Shown: positions 1 through 6,153, numbered from the stretch's first letter. The stretch is 6,927 nt of DNA from Blastocatellia bacterium (GCA_023265235.1 JAHFUF010000272.1:1-6927); one strand, 5' to 3'. A program made the numbers and translations. The notes: a model not told the origin generated them from the sequence alone.

Positions 1-270
1 ATCTATAGCAAAAAAAGGAGCGGGCTTTAGCTTACGAGCATTAGCTAGAGCTAGAGCAGCAATAGCACTGCGTGCTCCGGCTTCACTAGCCTTTAATCCC
101 CATTCAGGTGATTTTGTTGATGATTTTTTTGGTGCCTCTTCTCCTGCAAGATTAGGCGGGAGAATATCTAAAAGCAAAACCTTAAAACCTGCATTTACAA
201 AATGCGCAGCGATTTGGGCACCCATTACGCCTGCGCCTAAAACAGCTACTTTTTCAATCTTATACGCCAT
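1..270 (-). CDS. fadN: 3-hydroxyacyl-CoA dehydrogenase, FadN/FadB type, N-terminal 90 codons (partial)
   Basis: Translating the minus strand from the ATG at 270 gives 90 residues that run off the left edge of the window. Residues 8-29 hold a Rossmann dinucleotide-binding loop, GAGVMGAQIA (12-21), in the GxGxxG form. An acidic residue, D35, follows the second strand, as expected for NAD+ ribose binding. The PPNL...KPAPFF stretch (39-88) resembles FadN-type fusions of hydroxyacyl-CoA dehydrogenase and enoyl-CoA hydratase, where a linker follows the first beta-alpha-beta unit. In that family the enzyme oxidises 3-hydroxyacyl-CoA to 3-ketoacyl-CoA in cytosolic beta-oxidation. The start is supported by GGAGG four bases upstream of the ATG. 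It follows fadD by 129 nt on the same strand, which fits one fatty-acid degradation locus. Whether a hydratase domain follows cannot be seen. The family call is firm; the fadN symbol is a best guess. Confidence 0.85.
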   Translation of the reverse strand, partial: MAYKIEKVAVLGAGVMGAQIAAHFVNAGFKVLLLDILPPNLAGEEAPKKSSTKSPEWGLKASEAGARSAIAALALANARKLKPAPFFAID

Positions 271-289
271 TAATCCTCCAAAAATAATA

Positions 290-313
290 TAGGCGCGATG
301 CAAGTCGCGCCTA
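290..313. repeat. GC-rich palindrome (REP-like unit or intergenic hairpin) between fadD and fadN
   Basis: TAGGCGCGA (290-298) and TCGCGCCTA (305-313) are perfect 9-bp inverted arms around a 6-base loop. The arms are mostly G and C, while the flanks are very A+T-rich. On the minus strand the hairpin is followed by TATATTATTTTT and then the GGAGG of the fadN-like gene. It could therefore be a partial terminator or attenuator inside the fad operon, a stabiliser of the fadD mRNA 3' end, or a copy of a dispersed REP-like palindrome. Sequence alone does not decide between these. Confidence 0.6.
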
Positions 314-399
314 CAAATTAATCTTTACTACTAAAACAGAAACAGCAGCAAATATAAGTTATGTGTTTACAATATTTATAATTACTGCACATAAACATA

Positions 400-2256
400 C
401 TAATCTTTACCACCTTCATACATTTTATCTATCAAACCCTTGTAATGCTCTTCAATAATTCGGCGTTTTACCTTCATTGTTGGGGTTAATTCACCATTTT
501 CTACTGTAAACTCATTCTCAATTAGAGCAACTTTCTTAATTTTTTCATACTGTGCTAAATCTGGAGTAAGACGAGAGACTTCCTTAAGCATCATATCTAG
601 GAGTTTAGGGTTACTGCAAAGTTCCTTACGAGAACTAGAAGAAATGCCACTGGACTTAGCATAGTTTTCCATTGTTTCCCAATTAGGTACAACTAATACA
701 GAAGGAAATTTTTTATTGTCCCCTACTAGCATTACTTGAGAAATATACATGCTCCCTTTAAGCGCGCTTTCAATTGGCTGAGGAGCAAGGTACTTACCAC
801 CACTGGTTTTGAGTAGTTCTTTAATTCGATCCGTAATGTAAAGGAAACCATCGCTATCAAACTTTCCTACGTCACCTGTCTTAAACCACTCACCTTCAAA
901 AGCTTTAGCAGTTTCTTCTGGTTTATTAAAATAACCTTGCAGGATATTTGGCCCGCGTGCCCAAATTTCGCTATCTTTTTCAGACAGCTTAACTTCAACG
1001 TTTTTAACTACTTTACCTACACTACCGACTCGATTATCCTTGGGGGTATTAATAGAAATTACCGGAGAGGTTTCGCTTAATCCATAGCCTTGCAAAATAG
1101 GAATACCCATTGCTAAAAAGAAATAAGCTATATCATCAGCTAGAGGTGCTCCTCCAGAAAGGAAAAGTCTAACGCGACCACCCATTTTTTCATTGTAGAG
1201 CTTGTCATAGAAAAGGGTTTTGGCGAGTTTATATTGAAGGTCAAGCAAAAATGGAATTGGTTCACCTTTATGATTCATTCTTGCCCATTGACGGCCAATA
1301 TCTACAGCCCAACGAACTATGTTAGCTTTAGGAAACCCGGCTGTCATACCTTGTTCAGTAATCTTAGCCATAATTTTTTCAAACATACGTGGTACGCTAG
1401 TCATAATTGTAGGACGCACATCAATTAAGTTTGCACCTACAGCCTCAATGCTTTCTGACAAATACATACCAATACCCATATAAATCAAGCTATAAACCAC
1501 TGCTCTTTCAAATACATGTGAAAAAGGTAAAAAGGAAAGCGAGCAGTCTTCATTTGTAAAATCTAAAGCCTCATCTGCTGTATTAACCACATTAAAAGTA
1601 AGGTTCCAATGAGTTAGAACCACGCCTTTAGGCTCTCCTGTTGTGCCAGAAGTGTAAATTAGTGTTGCTATGTCTTTAGGTTGAATTTTAGAGGTTAGTT
1701 GTTGATAAAGCTGTGGTTCTTCTTTGTCTAGGGTTTGCCCCATTTCCTCTAACTGTTTTAGGCTCATTACTAGATCTGGGGTTTTTACTAGACTAGCATT
1801 ATAGTCATTAAAAACTACTATTTTTCTAAGTTGTGGAAGTTCATTTGTTACTTCCAAAACCTTCTTTAATTGTTTTTCATCAGAAATAAATATTACTTGT
1901 GAGCCGCTATCTTTAATAATATAAGCAGCTTGTTTTGCAGTCAAAGTAGGGTAAATTGGTACATCTGCGGCACCTGTAGAAAGTGCTCCAAAGTCTGCTA
2001 CTATCCAGTCAACACAACTTTCTGCCATTAGAGACACTCTGTCTCCATGGGTTACACCAATTTTATTTAACCCAAGTGCCGCATAACGTATTCGTTGTGC
2101 GACATCTTGGTATGATACGCTAGTCCATTTACTATCTTTTTTATAATGAAAAGCATCTTTTTTACTGTATTTTTCTAGGGCATATTGTAAAACTTGGACA
2201 AGGGTCGAGGGTTTACCAGGAAAAGTTTTTATTTCACGTATTGCGGTTGCACTCAT
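400..2256 (-). CDS. fadD: Long-chain fatty-acid-CoA ligase (AMP-forming acyl-CoA synthetase)
   Basis: This is a full-length 618-residue member of the ANL adenylate-forming superfamily, of the long-chain acyl-CoA synthetase type. It activates free fatty acids with ATP to acyl-AMP and then acyl-CoA, the entry step to beta-oxidation and lipid synthesis. Visible motifs in order are the P-loop YTSGTTGEPKG (201-211), the adenine-binding QGYGLSETSP (389-398), the ATP-ribose motif GEWFKTGDVG (455-464, D462), the hinge region ITDRIKELLKTSGGKYLAP (474-492), and the C-terminal catalytic lysine in LTPTMKVKR (K595). All key positions are intact. I see no transmembrane segment, so it is probably cytosolic or peripherally membrane-associated. 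The ATG lies in ATGA, overlapping the stop of the upstream regulator by 4 nt, with a GGAG seven bases upstream. This implies translational coupling. Chain-length preference is inferred from the family and is not visible in the sequence. Confidence 0.93.
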   Translation of the reverse strand: MSATAIREIKTFPGKPSTLVQVLQYALEKYSKKDAFHYKKDSKWTSVSYQDVAQRIRYAALGLNKIGVTHGDRVSLMAESCVDWIVADFGALSTGAADVPIYPTLTAKQAAYIIKDSGSQVIFISDEKQLKKVLEVTNELPQLRKIVVFNDYNASLVKTPDLVMSLKQLEEMGQTLDKEEPQLYQQLTSKIQPKDIATLIYTSGTTGEPKGVVLTHWNLTFNVVNTADEALDFTNEDCSLSFLPFSHVFERAVVYSLIYMGIGMYLSESIEAVGANLIDVRPTIMTSVPRMFEKIMAKITEQGMTAGFPKANIVRWAVDIGRQWARMNHKGEPIPFLLDLQYKLAKTLFYDKLYNEKMGGRVRLFLSGGAPLADDIAYFFLAMGIPILQGYGLSETSPVISINTPKDNRVGSVGKVVKNVEVKLSEKDSEIWARGPNILQGYFNKPEETAKAFEGEWFKTGDVGKFDSDGFLYITDRIKELLKTSGGKYLAPQPIESALKGSMYISQVMLVGDNKKFPSVLVVPNWETMENYAKSSGISSSSRKELCSNPKLLDMMLKEVSRLTPDLAQYEKIKKVALIENEFTVENGELTPTMKVKRRIIEEHYKGLIDKMYEGGKD

Positions 2257-2915
2257 TTTTTTACTCCATTCAAAAAGATGTCAACAACAGGATCTGCCAT
2301 ATCTGATAGATTATATTCTTTTCGACTTAAAATCCAGTTAGTTACCATCTCATCTAGTGCACCATAAAGAACTTTTGCCGCAATTTGTGAGTTAATTTCC
2401 TTACGGAAAAGACCTGCCTGTTGCCCCTGCTCAATTGCTGTACGGATAAATTCAAAATAAATGCTTAGTTTACTAGTAGAAAACTGCTCCATAAACTTTA
2501 ATTGCCGTAGTTCTACTTGAAAAACTTTTGCTAAGTTTTCATCTCGCCCCATTAGATCAAGATGTAATGTGGCTAATTTACGGATTTTCTCACTAGGATT
2601 ATCGAGAAGTGTTAGCTCCTTACGTGATATTTCGATAACTTCATCAATTATGTAGTTAAAAATTGAGATTAATAAATCTTCTTTGTTTTTGAAGTAAAGA
2701 TAGACTGTGCCATCTGCTACGCCAGCGTCTTTGGCAACGTCATTGACTTTAGAGTTGAAAAAACCATTACGAGCAAATACTCGTATAGCCGCAAGCAAAA
2801 TAGACTCATATTTATCAGGCGTTGGCCCTGCTGCAATCACCTCTGTTAAAGGTTTGTTTAACGAGGGTCTATTAACTTGTGAAATAGGTTTATTTAACGA
2901 AGGTCTGTTGTTCAT
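2253..2915 (-). CDS. fadR: TetR-family regulator of fatty-acid degradation (Bacillus FadR/YsiA-like)
   Basis: This is a 220-residue TetR-type repressor. The helix-turn-helix spans about residues 52-80, with AGVADGTVYLYFKNKEDLL (64-82) carrying the recognition helix. That stretch closely resembles the Bacillus FadR (YsiA) segment as I remember it. Bacillus FadR represses beta-oxidation genes and is released by long-chain acyl-CoA; the same role is inferred here. Residues 90-220 are the usual all-helical ligand and dimerisation domain. Its stop overlaps the fadD start (ATGA), and a FadR-like operator lies 47 bp upstream, so autoregulation of a fadR-fadD operon is likely. The protein has about 26 extra N-terminal residues, consisting of a tandem 12-residue duplication (NRPSLNKPISQV then NRPSLNKPLTEV). 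The ATG at 2915 is supported by AAGGGG five bases upstream. Confidence 0.88.
   Translation of the reverse strand: MNNRPSLNKPISQVNRPSLNKPLTEVIAAGPTPDKYESILLAAIRVFARNGFFNSKVNDVAKDAGVADGTVYLYFKNKEDLLISIFNYIIDEVIEISRKELTLLDNPSEKIRKLATLHLDLMGRDENLAKVFQVELRQLKFMEQFSTSKLSIYFEFIRTAIEQGQQAGLFRKEINSQIAAKVLYGALDEMVTNWILSRKEYNLSDMADPVVDIFLNGVKK
2838..2909 (-). repeat. Tandem 36-bp in-frame duplication at the 5' end of the fadR-like gene
   Basis: Codons 3-14 (2874-2909) and codons 15-26 (2838-2873) are adjacent copies of a 36-bp unit, identical at 27 of 36 bases. Four of the seven differing codons are synonymous (AAC/AAT, CCT/CCC, AAT/AAC, GTT/GTG). The other three are conservative (Ile/Leu, Ser/Thr, Gln/Glu). 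The pattern suggests the segment is translated and under protein-level constraint. Confidence 0.85.
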
Positions 2916-2962
2916 TCCATCCCCTTATGTAAAGGCTATAAAAATCTGTTTAATTATAAAAA

Positions 2963-2980
2963 GGAATGACTCTTCATTCA
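2963..2980. promoter_or_regulatory. Predicted FadR operator upstream of fadR-fadD
   Basis: The plus-strand sequence GGAATGACTCTTCATTCA holds a perfect 6-bp inverted repeat, GAATGA / TCATTC, around four bases. It matches the Bacillus FadR box as I recall it (TGAATGAMTANTCATTCA) at 16 of 18 positions, counting the M and N positions as matches. It lies 47 bp upstream of the start codon of a FadR-like TetR gene and over or next to candidate -10 elements, as expected for a repressor site. The consensus is recalled from knowledge and was not looked up. Confidence 0.75.
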
Positions 2981-3008
2981 TACTACTATTGCAAGAAATA
3001 AATTTCAA
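2980..3008 (-). promoter_or_regulatory. Candidate sigma-70 promoter of the fadR-fadD operon
   Basis: On the minus strand TTGAAA (3008-3003, 5 of 6 to the -35 consensus) is followed after 17 bp by TAGTAT (2985-2980, 4 of 6). The start point would then fall near 2973, in the middle of the predicted FadR operator. A perfect TATAAT (2958-2953) lies just downstream of the operator and could be an alternative -10, but it has no good -35. Under either model the operator overlaps the promoter. Confidence 0.45.
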
Positions 3009-3102
3009 GATCTTTTCTTTGACTTTCTGGTAATTTATTTAATTGCTGTATGTAGCTTATTATAAAGAGATTATTTGACTAGAAAAACCTCTACTGTATT
3101 GA

Positions 3103-3126
3103 ATAACTGACTAAAGAGTCAGTTAT
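3103..3126. promoter_or_regulatory. Palindrome with 10-bp arms, possible regulator-binding site
   Basis: ATAACTGACT (3103-3112) and AGTCAGTTAT (3117-3126) are perfect inverted arms around four bases. Neither strand has a T-run after the structure; instead a run of As follows on the plus strand. It is therefore not an intrinsic terminator. The size and symmetry suit a dimeric repressor of TetR or similar type. It lies about 190 bp upstream of the fadR-like start. The regulator is unknown. Confidence 0.5.
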
Positions 3127-3199
3127 AGAAAAAAAGGGTTACTAGATAAAAAGAGATTAATACAAATGTGTTTTGTTTTTTCAATAGACATCTTGCAGA

Positions 3200-3244
3200 T
3201 TAGAAATAGGATAGTTAGAAATAGGATAGTTAGAAATAGGATAG
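3200..3244. repeat. Three exact tandem copies of a 15-bp unit
   Basis: TTAGAAATAGGATAG is repeated perfectly at 3200-3214, 3215-3229 and 3230-3244. It lies in non-coding DNA between the OmpA-like gene terminator and the fad promoter region. The three copies are identical, which suggests recent expansion by slippage. No function can be read from it. Confidence 0.9.
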
Positions 3245-3261
3245 GAAAATTAAAAATAAGT

Positions 3262-3304
3262 AAAGCTAGCAAATAGGAGTTCATAATGACCTTATGCTAG
3301 CTTT
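3262..3304 (-). terminator. Candidate intrinsic terminator of the OmpA/Pal-like gene
   Basis: AAAGCTAGCA (3262-3271) pairs perfectly with TGCTAGCTTT (3295-3304), giving a 10-bp stem with a 23-nt loop. On the minus strand the stem is followed by a T-rich run (ACTTATTTTTAATTTT, 3261-3246). It starts about 50 nt after the stop codon at 3354. The large loop and the AT pairs at the stem base make it a moderate terminator. Confidence 0.5.
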
Positions 3305-3352
3305 TAACTTTAGTCTTAGCTTTGAGATTAACTTTAACCTTAACCTTAACTT
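3305..3352. repeat. Degenerate 6-bp tandem array beside the OmpA/Pal-like stop codon
   Basis: Read in phase on the plus strand, 3305-3352 divides into eight hexamers: TAACTT, TAGTCT, TAGCTT, TGAGAT, TAACTT, TAACCT, TAACCT, TAACTT. The last four (3329-3352) are nearly identical and end one base before the stop codon at 3354-3356. The first four are more decayed. It looks like a short simple-sequence array. It does not belong to any recognised mobile element. Confidence 0.65.
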
Positions 3353-3353
3353 T

Positions 3354-4100
3354 TTAGTTTGGTGCGCCTTTAAGTATAGCTGGCGTTACAGCATTATTAA
3401 TTAGTAAGCGCACATCTACCCGACGATTTTCGGCTAGTGCTTCTTTACTGCGTACTTCTTCTGGAAGTTTACCTAAACCTACGATGGACATCTTAAAAAT
3501 AGGAATTTCATGTTGTTTGGCTAGATAGCGTTTAACAGATTCTGCACGTTTGTCGCTAAGAAGATCGTTTTTTGCTATGCTACCTCTTGAGTCTGTAAAA
3601 CCCTGAATTTCAAGAATATAGCCTTGATGGTTTTTAGCTTCTACTGCAAGTCTATCTAATTCAGCCTTATCTTCATCATCAAGCTCAGATTGATTAGTTT
3701 TGAATTTAACAGAAGCAGTAAGCAACAAAGTGTATTTATCTAGATTAGTACGTAAATCTTCGACATTACGGTTTACTTCTTCAGCACGATTTGACGCAGC
3801 CTGAGCAGCATCTTGTGCCACTAAAGCATTTTGATTTGCAGCTTCAGCAGATTGTTGCGCACGATCTGCCTTAGCATCAACACCCGCAATTTCCTTTGTT
3901 AACCTTTGATCTAGAGAGGTAATATCTGTTGTATTGCGTCTAACAGTTTCCTCTAGTTCCTGAGTGCGCCCTTCAAGCGGTGTGACTCTTTCATTCACAG
4001 TTTGGCGAACATATTTTTTAGTAGCACAACCGCTACCACCAATAGCAAAGATACATACTATTGCTAGTATGAGAATTGGCAATCGCTTTTTAGTAATCAT
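3354..4100 (-). CDS. OmpA/Pal-family peptidoglycan-binding lipoprotein
   Basis: With the ATG at 4100 this is a 248-residue lipoprotein. The N-terminus has basic residues, a hydrophobic stretch (about 8-20) and then GGSGC, with C25 as the likely lipidated cysteine; the lipobox is atypical because the -3 residue is Gly. Residues about 30-118 form a long, Ala/Gln/Glu/Asn-rich coiled coil. The C-terminal OmpA-like domain (about 125-235) carries the peptidoglycan-binding signature around TDSRGSIAKNDLLSDKRAES. D170 and R185 are the expected diaminopimelate contacts, and NRRVDVRLL follows at 225-233. The likely role is a tether between a membrane and the cell wall. A TTG at 4106 would add two residues, but AGGGGA (4115-4110) sits 9 nt from the ATG and only 3 nt from the TTG. 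No tol genes are visible, so it is not called pal. Confidence 0.88.
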   Translation of the reverse strand: MITKKRLPILILAIVCIFAIGGSGCATKKYVRQTVNERVTPLEGRTQELEETVRRNTTDITSLDQRLTKEIAGVDAKADRAQQSAEAANQNALVAQDAAQAASNRAEEVNRNVEDLRTNLDKYTLLLTASVKFKTNQSELDDEDKAELDRLAVEAKNHQGYILEIQGFTDSRGSIAKNDLLSDKRAESVKRYLAKQHEIPIFKMSIVGLGKLPEEVRSKEALAENRRVDVRLLINNAVTPAILKGAPN

Positions 4101-4109
4101 AGACAATTT

Positions 4110-4115
4110 TCCCCT
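4110..4115 (-). promoter_or_regulatory. Ribosome binding site deciding the OmpA/Pal-like start
   Basis: AGGGGA on the minus strand lies 9 nt before the ATG at 4100 and 3 nt before the in-frame TTG at 4106. The spacing favours the ATG. Confidence 0.6.
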
Positions 4116-4151
4116 AAATTAATTTCTATTTAGCTTTATAAATTGCGGATT

Positions 4152-4181
4152 ATTTGATGCTTTAAGTGCGATAAGTGTCAA
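4152..4181 (-). promoter_or_regulatory. Candidate sigma-70 promoter of the OmpA/Pal-like gene
   Basis: A perfect -35 TTGACA (4181-4176 on the minus strand) is followed after 18 bp by TCAAAT (4157-4152, 4 of 6 to TATAAT). It would start transcription near 4145 and give a leader of about 45 nt. It lies in the 170-bp gap after aspS, so the lipoprotein gene is probably a separate transcription unit. No convincing aspS terminator is visible in that gap. Confidence 0.45.
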
Positions 4182-4276
4182 CTGATTTTAAGGCAAATTT
4201 TTCAAAGGTGCAAGTATGCATCAATCAAGATTTTGCGATAAATTCTTGTAGCTTTACTTACTCTAAGCTCTAAGGG

Positions 4277-6073
4277 TTAGGAATTTGTATCTATTTTGAT
4301 ATGTAATTCCTTTAACTGTTCCCGAGAAACATCACTAGGAGATTTAGTCATTAAACAAGACGCGCTTGCGGTCTTAGGAAATGCTATAACTTCCCTAATA
4401 GAGCTTTCCCCTGCTAAAAGTGCTACTAACCTATCCATACCTAAAGCAATACCTCCATGTGGAGGAGTGCCATAAGTAAGAGCATCTAAGAAAAACCCAA
4501 AACGACGACGTGCTTCTTCATCAGAAAATCCTAAAATACGGAAAATATCTTTTTGCACATCTGGACGATGAATACGAATAGATCCTCCACCTAATTCTAC
4601 GCCATTAAGTACTAAATCATAAGCTTTGGCTAAAACCTCACCAATGCTATTACTACTCTCTGACAGCTTGTCTAAATCTTCATCACGAGGAGAAGTAAAA
4701 GGATGGTGCATTGCATACCATCGTTTGTCTTCTGCATGATATTCAAACATTGGAAAAGTAGTAACCCAAAGGAAATTCCATTTTGTTGAATCAATAAGCC
4801 CTTCGCGTTTGGCTAGTTCTAAACGCAGTCCTCCTAGTGCTGCTGCGACTAAATCCATTGTGCCAGCAATAATACAAATTAGGTCGCCATTTTGTGCTTG
4901 GGCACTTGTAGCCATTGCCTTTAAGCGTTCCTCTCCAAAGTTCTTAAGCAAAGAAGAAGTAAGCTCTCCTGTTTCGCCAAGTTTAATCCAAGCTAGCCCA
5001 GAAGCTTTATATTTTTCACGTACAAAAGCAGTTAGGTTGTCAAGTTGGTTACGTCCATATTTTGCACCACCTGTTAAGACAATACCTTTTATCCAACCAC
5101 CTTTTTCTAGGATTTGAATAAAAGGAGCAAAACCACTTTCTGTAACATGGGTAGCAAAGTCTACAAACTCCATTCCAAAACGAGTATCAGGTTTATCTGA
5201 CCCAAAACGCAACATTGCTTCCTGATAACTTAAGCGCGGAAAAGGAAGCGGGACTTCAACCCCATTTAATGCAAAGACTTCCACAATCATTGGTTCAATA
5301 AGGTTAAAAACATCATCAGGTTGAACAAATGACATTTCTAAGTCAATTTGAGTAAATTCTGGTTGTCGATCTGCTCTTAAGTCTTCATCACGAAAACAAC
5401 GAGCGATTTGATAATAACGATCATAGCCAGAAATCATTAGAATTTGCTTAAATAGCTGAGGTGATTGGGGTAATGCATAAAATTCACCTGCACTTAGCCG
5501 ACTAGGAACTAAATAATCCCTAGCACCTTCAGGAGTGGATTTAGTCAAAATTGGTGTCTCAATTTCCAAGAAACCTTGCTTATCCAAGTAGTTACGCACA
5601 CTAGTAGTAATCCTATGGCGCAAGCGTAGGTTATCCTGCATCTTTTGTCGTCTTAAATCAATATAACGATATTCCAAACGAGTATCTTCACTAGGTAAAT
5701 TAGTAGAGTTAATTTCAAAAGGCGGAGTTTTTGCTTCATTAAGTATTAATATTTCTTCGCCTCTTACTTCTACTTCACCTGTGTTAATGTTGGGGTTAAC
5801 CGTATCATCGCTACGTTTGACGACCTTACCACGCACAGCAAAAACATATTCAGAGCGTAAGCGTTTGGCTTTAGCGTGTGCATCAGCAAAAAGCTCTTCA
5901 TTAAAAACAACTTGTGTTACACCTTCACGATCACGTATATCAATAAAAGTGAGTGGGCCAAAATCGCGGCGAGCATTAACCCAACCCATTAAAACTACTT
6001 CTTGACCTACGTGTTCTAGCCTTAGGTCACCTGCTCGGTGTGTTCTTTTTACATTTCCTAAATTGTCTAACAT
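4277..6073 (-). CDS. aspS: Aspartyl-tRNA synthetase, bacterial type
   Basis: This is a full-length 598-residue class II aminoacyl-tRNA synthetase, which charges tRNA-Asp with aspartate using ATP. The N-terminal OB-fold anticodon-binding domain (about 15-110) contains GWVNARRDFGPLTFIDIRDR. Motif 1 lies around FLEIETPILTKSTPEGARDY (168-187), followed by QSPQLFKQ (203-210). Motif 2 is FRDEDLRADRQPEFTQIDLE (227-246). The bacterial GAD insertion spans roughly 285-430, and motif 3 is GIALGMDRLVALLAG (541-555), with R548 for ATP. Length and motifs match the bacterial family throughout. The ATG at 6073 has AGGA five bases further upstream. The discriminating-versus-non-discriminating marker position after the RRD motif is Phe38, neither the Leu nor the His I expect, so Asn misacylation cannot be judged. 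It is near hisS, a common pairing, but separated from it by the Uma2 gene. Confidence 0.96.
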   Translation of the reverse strand: MLDNLGNVKRTHRAGDLRLEHVGQEVVLMGWVNARRDFGPLTFIDIRDREGVTQVVFNEELFADAHAKAKRLRSEYVFAVRGKVVKRSDDTVNPNINTGEVEVRGEEILILNEAKTPPFEINSTNLPSEDTRLEYRYIDLRRQKMQDNLRLRHRITTSVRNYLDKQGFLEIETPILTKSTPEGARDYLVPSRLSAGEFYALPQSPQLFKQILMISGYDRYYQIARCFRDEDLRADRQPEFTQIDLEMSFVQPDDVFNLIEPMIVEVFALNGVEVPLPFPRLSYQEAMLRFGSDKPDTRFGMEFVDFATHVTESGFAPFIQILEKGGWIKGIVLTGGAKYGRNQLDNLTAFVREKYKASGLAWIKLGETGELTSSLLKNFGEERLKAMATSAQAQNGDLICIIAGTMDLVAAALGGLRLELAKREGLIDSTKWNFLWVTTFPMFEYHAEDKRWYAMHHPFTSPRDEDLDKLSESSNSIGEVLAKAYDLVLNGVELGGGSIRIHRPDVQKDIFRILGFSDEEARRRFGFFLDALTYGTPPHGGIALGMDRLVALLAGESSIREVIAFPKTASASCLMTKSPSDVSREQLKELHIKIDTNS

Positions 6074-6105
6074 AATCTTCCTAAATATATAAAAATGAAG
6101 TACCT

Positions 6106-6119
6106 AGAGTTAAAACTCT
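6106..6119. other. Small inverted repeat in the predicted aspS leader
   Basis: AGAGTT and AACTCT (6106-6111 and 6114-6119) form a short hairpin of about 5 bp. It falls at the start of the leader if the promoter at 6125-6153 is used. It is too weak to be called a terminator or riboswitch. No T-box specifier or T-box core is recognisable in the 127-bp gap. Confidence 0.25.
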
Positions 6120-6124
6120 GGGCT

Positions 6125-6153
6125 ATTATCAAAAGCTAGGGGCTATAAAACAA
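6125..6153 (-). promoter_or_regulatory. Candidate sigma-70 promoter of aspS
   Basis: On the minus strand TTGTTT (6153-6148, weak -35) is followed by exactly 17 bp and GATAAT (6130-6125, 5 of 6 to TATAAT). It would give a leader of about 45 nt before the ATG at 6073. It lies just downstream of the terminator of the Uma2 gene, which supports separate transcription of aspS. Confidence 0.35.

Larger units (their letters stand above)
2916..3353. other. 438-bp gene-free regulatory and repeat region
   Basis: No credible gene is present on either strand. In biological (minus-strand) order it holds the hexamer array, the OmpA-like terminator, three 15-bp repeats, the 10-bp-arm palindrome, and the fadR promoter with its operator. 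The stretch 3127-3199 shows only A+T-rich sequence with homopolymer runs and nothing I can name. Confidence 0.7.

Noticed and set aside
359..394. Inverted repeat TTATGTG/CACATAA after the fadD stop as a terminator
   Set aside because: Only 7 mostly AT pairs with a 22-nt loop and no clean T-run, so it is indistinguishable from chance in this composition.
1234..1428. 64-codon plus-strand open frame
   Set aside because: It lies wholly inside fadD on the opposite strand, and its translation shows no domain pattern; it is a shadow of the real gene.
2707..3033. 108-codon plus-strand open frame
   Set aside because: It is mostly antisense to the fadR-like gene and extends over its promoter and operator. 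The translated repeat in it (GLFNEGLL) only mirrors the 36-bp duplication.
3200..3244. Possible CRISPR array
   Set aside because: The 15-bp units are directly adjacent with no spacers and are too short for CRISPR repeats.
3286..3300. Four-codon plus-strand leader-like ORF (ATG ACC TTA TGC TAG) behind an AGGAG
   Set aside because: It falls in the loop and arm of the minus-strand terminator. No plus-strand gene lies downstream, so there is nothing for it to regulate.
4260..4274. Tandem CTCTAAG CTCTAAG just after the aspS stop
   Set aside because: Two copies of a 7-mer are expected by chance in such sequence, and it forms no hairpin.
4809..5117. 102-codon plus-strand open frame
   Set aside because: Antisense to well-conserved aspS, with a low-complexity Ser/Pro-rich translation and no family resemblance.
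5781..6005. 74-codon plus-strand open frame
   Set aside because: Antisense to the AspRS anticodon-binding domain; no independent evidence for a gene.
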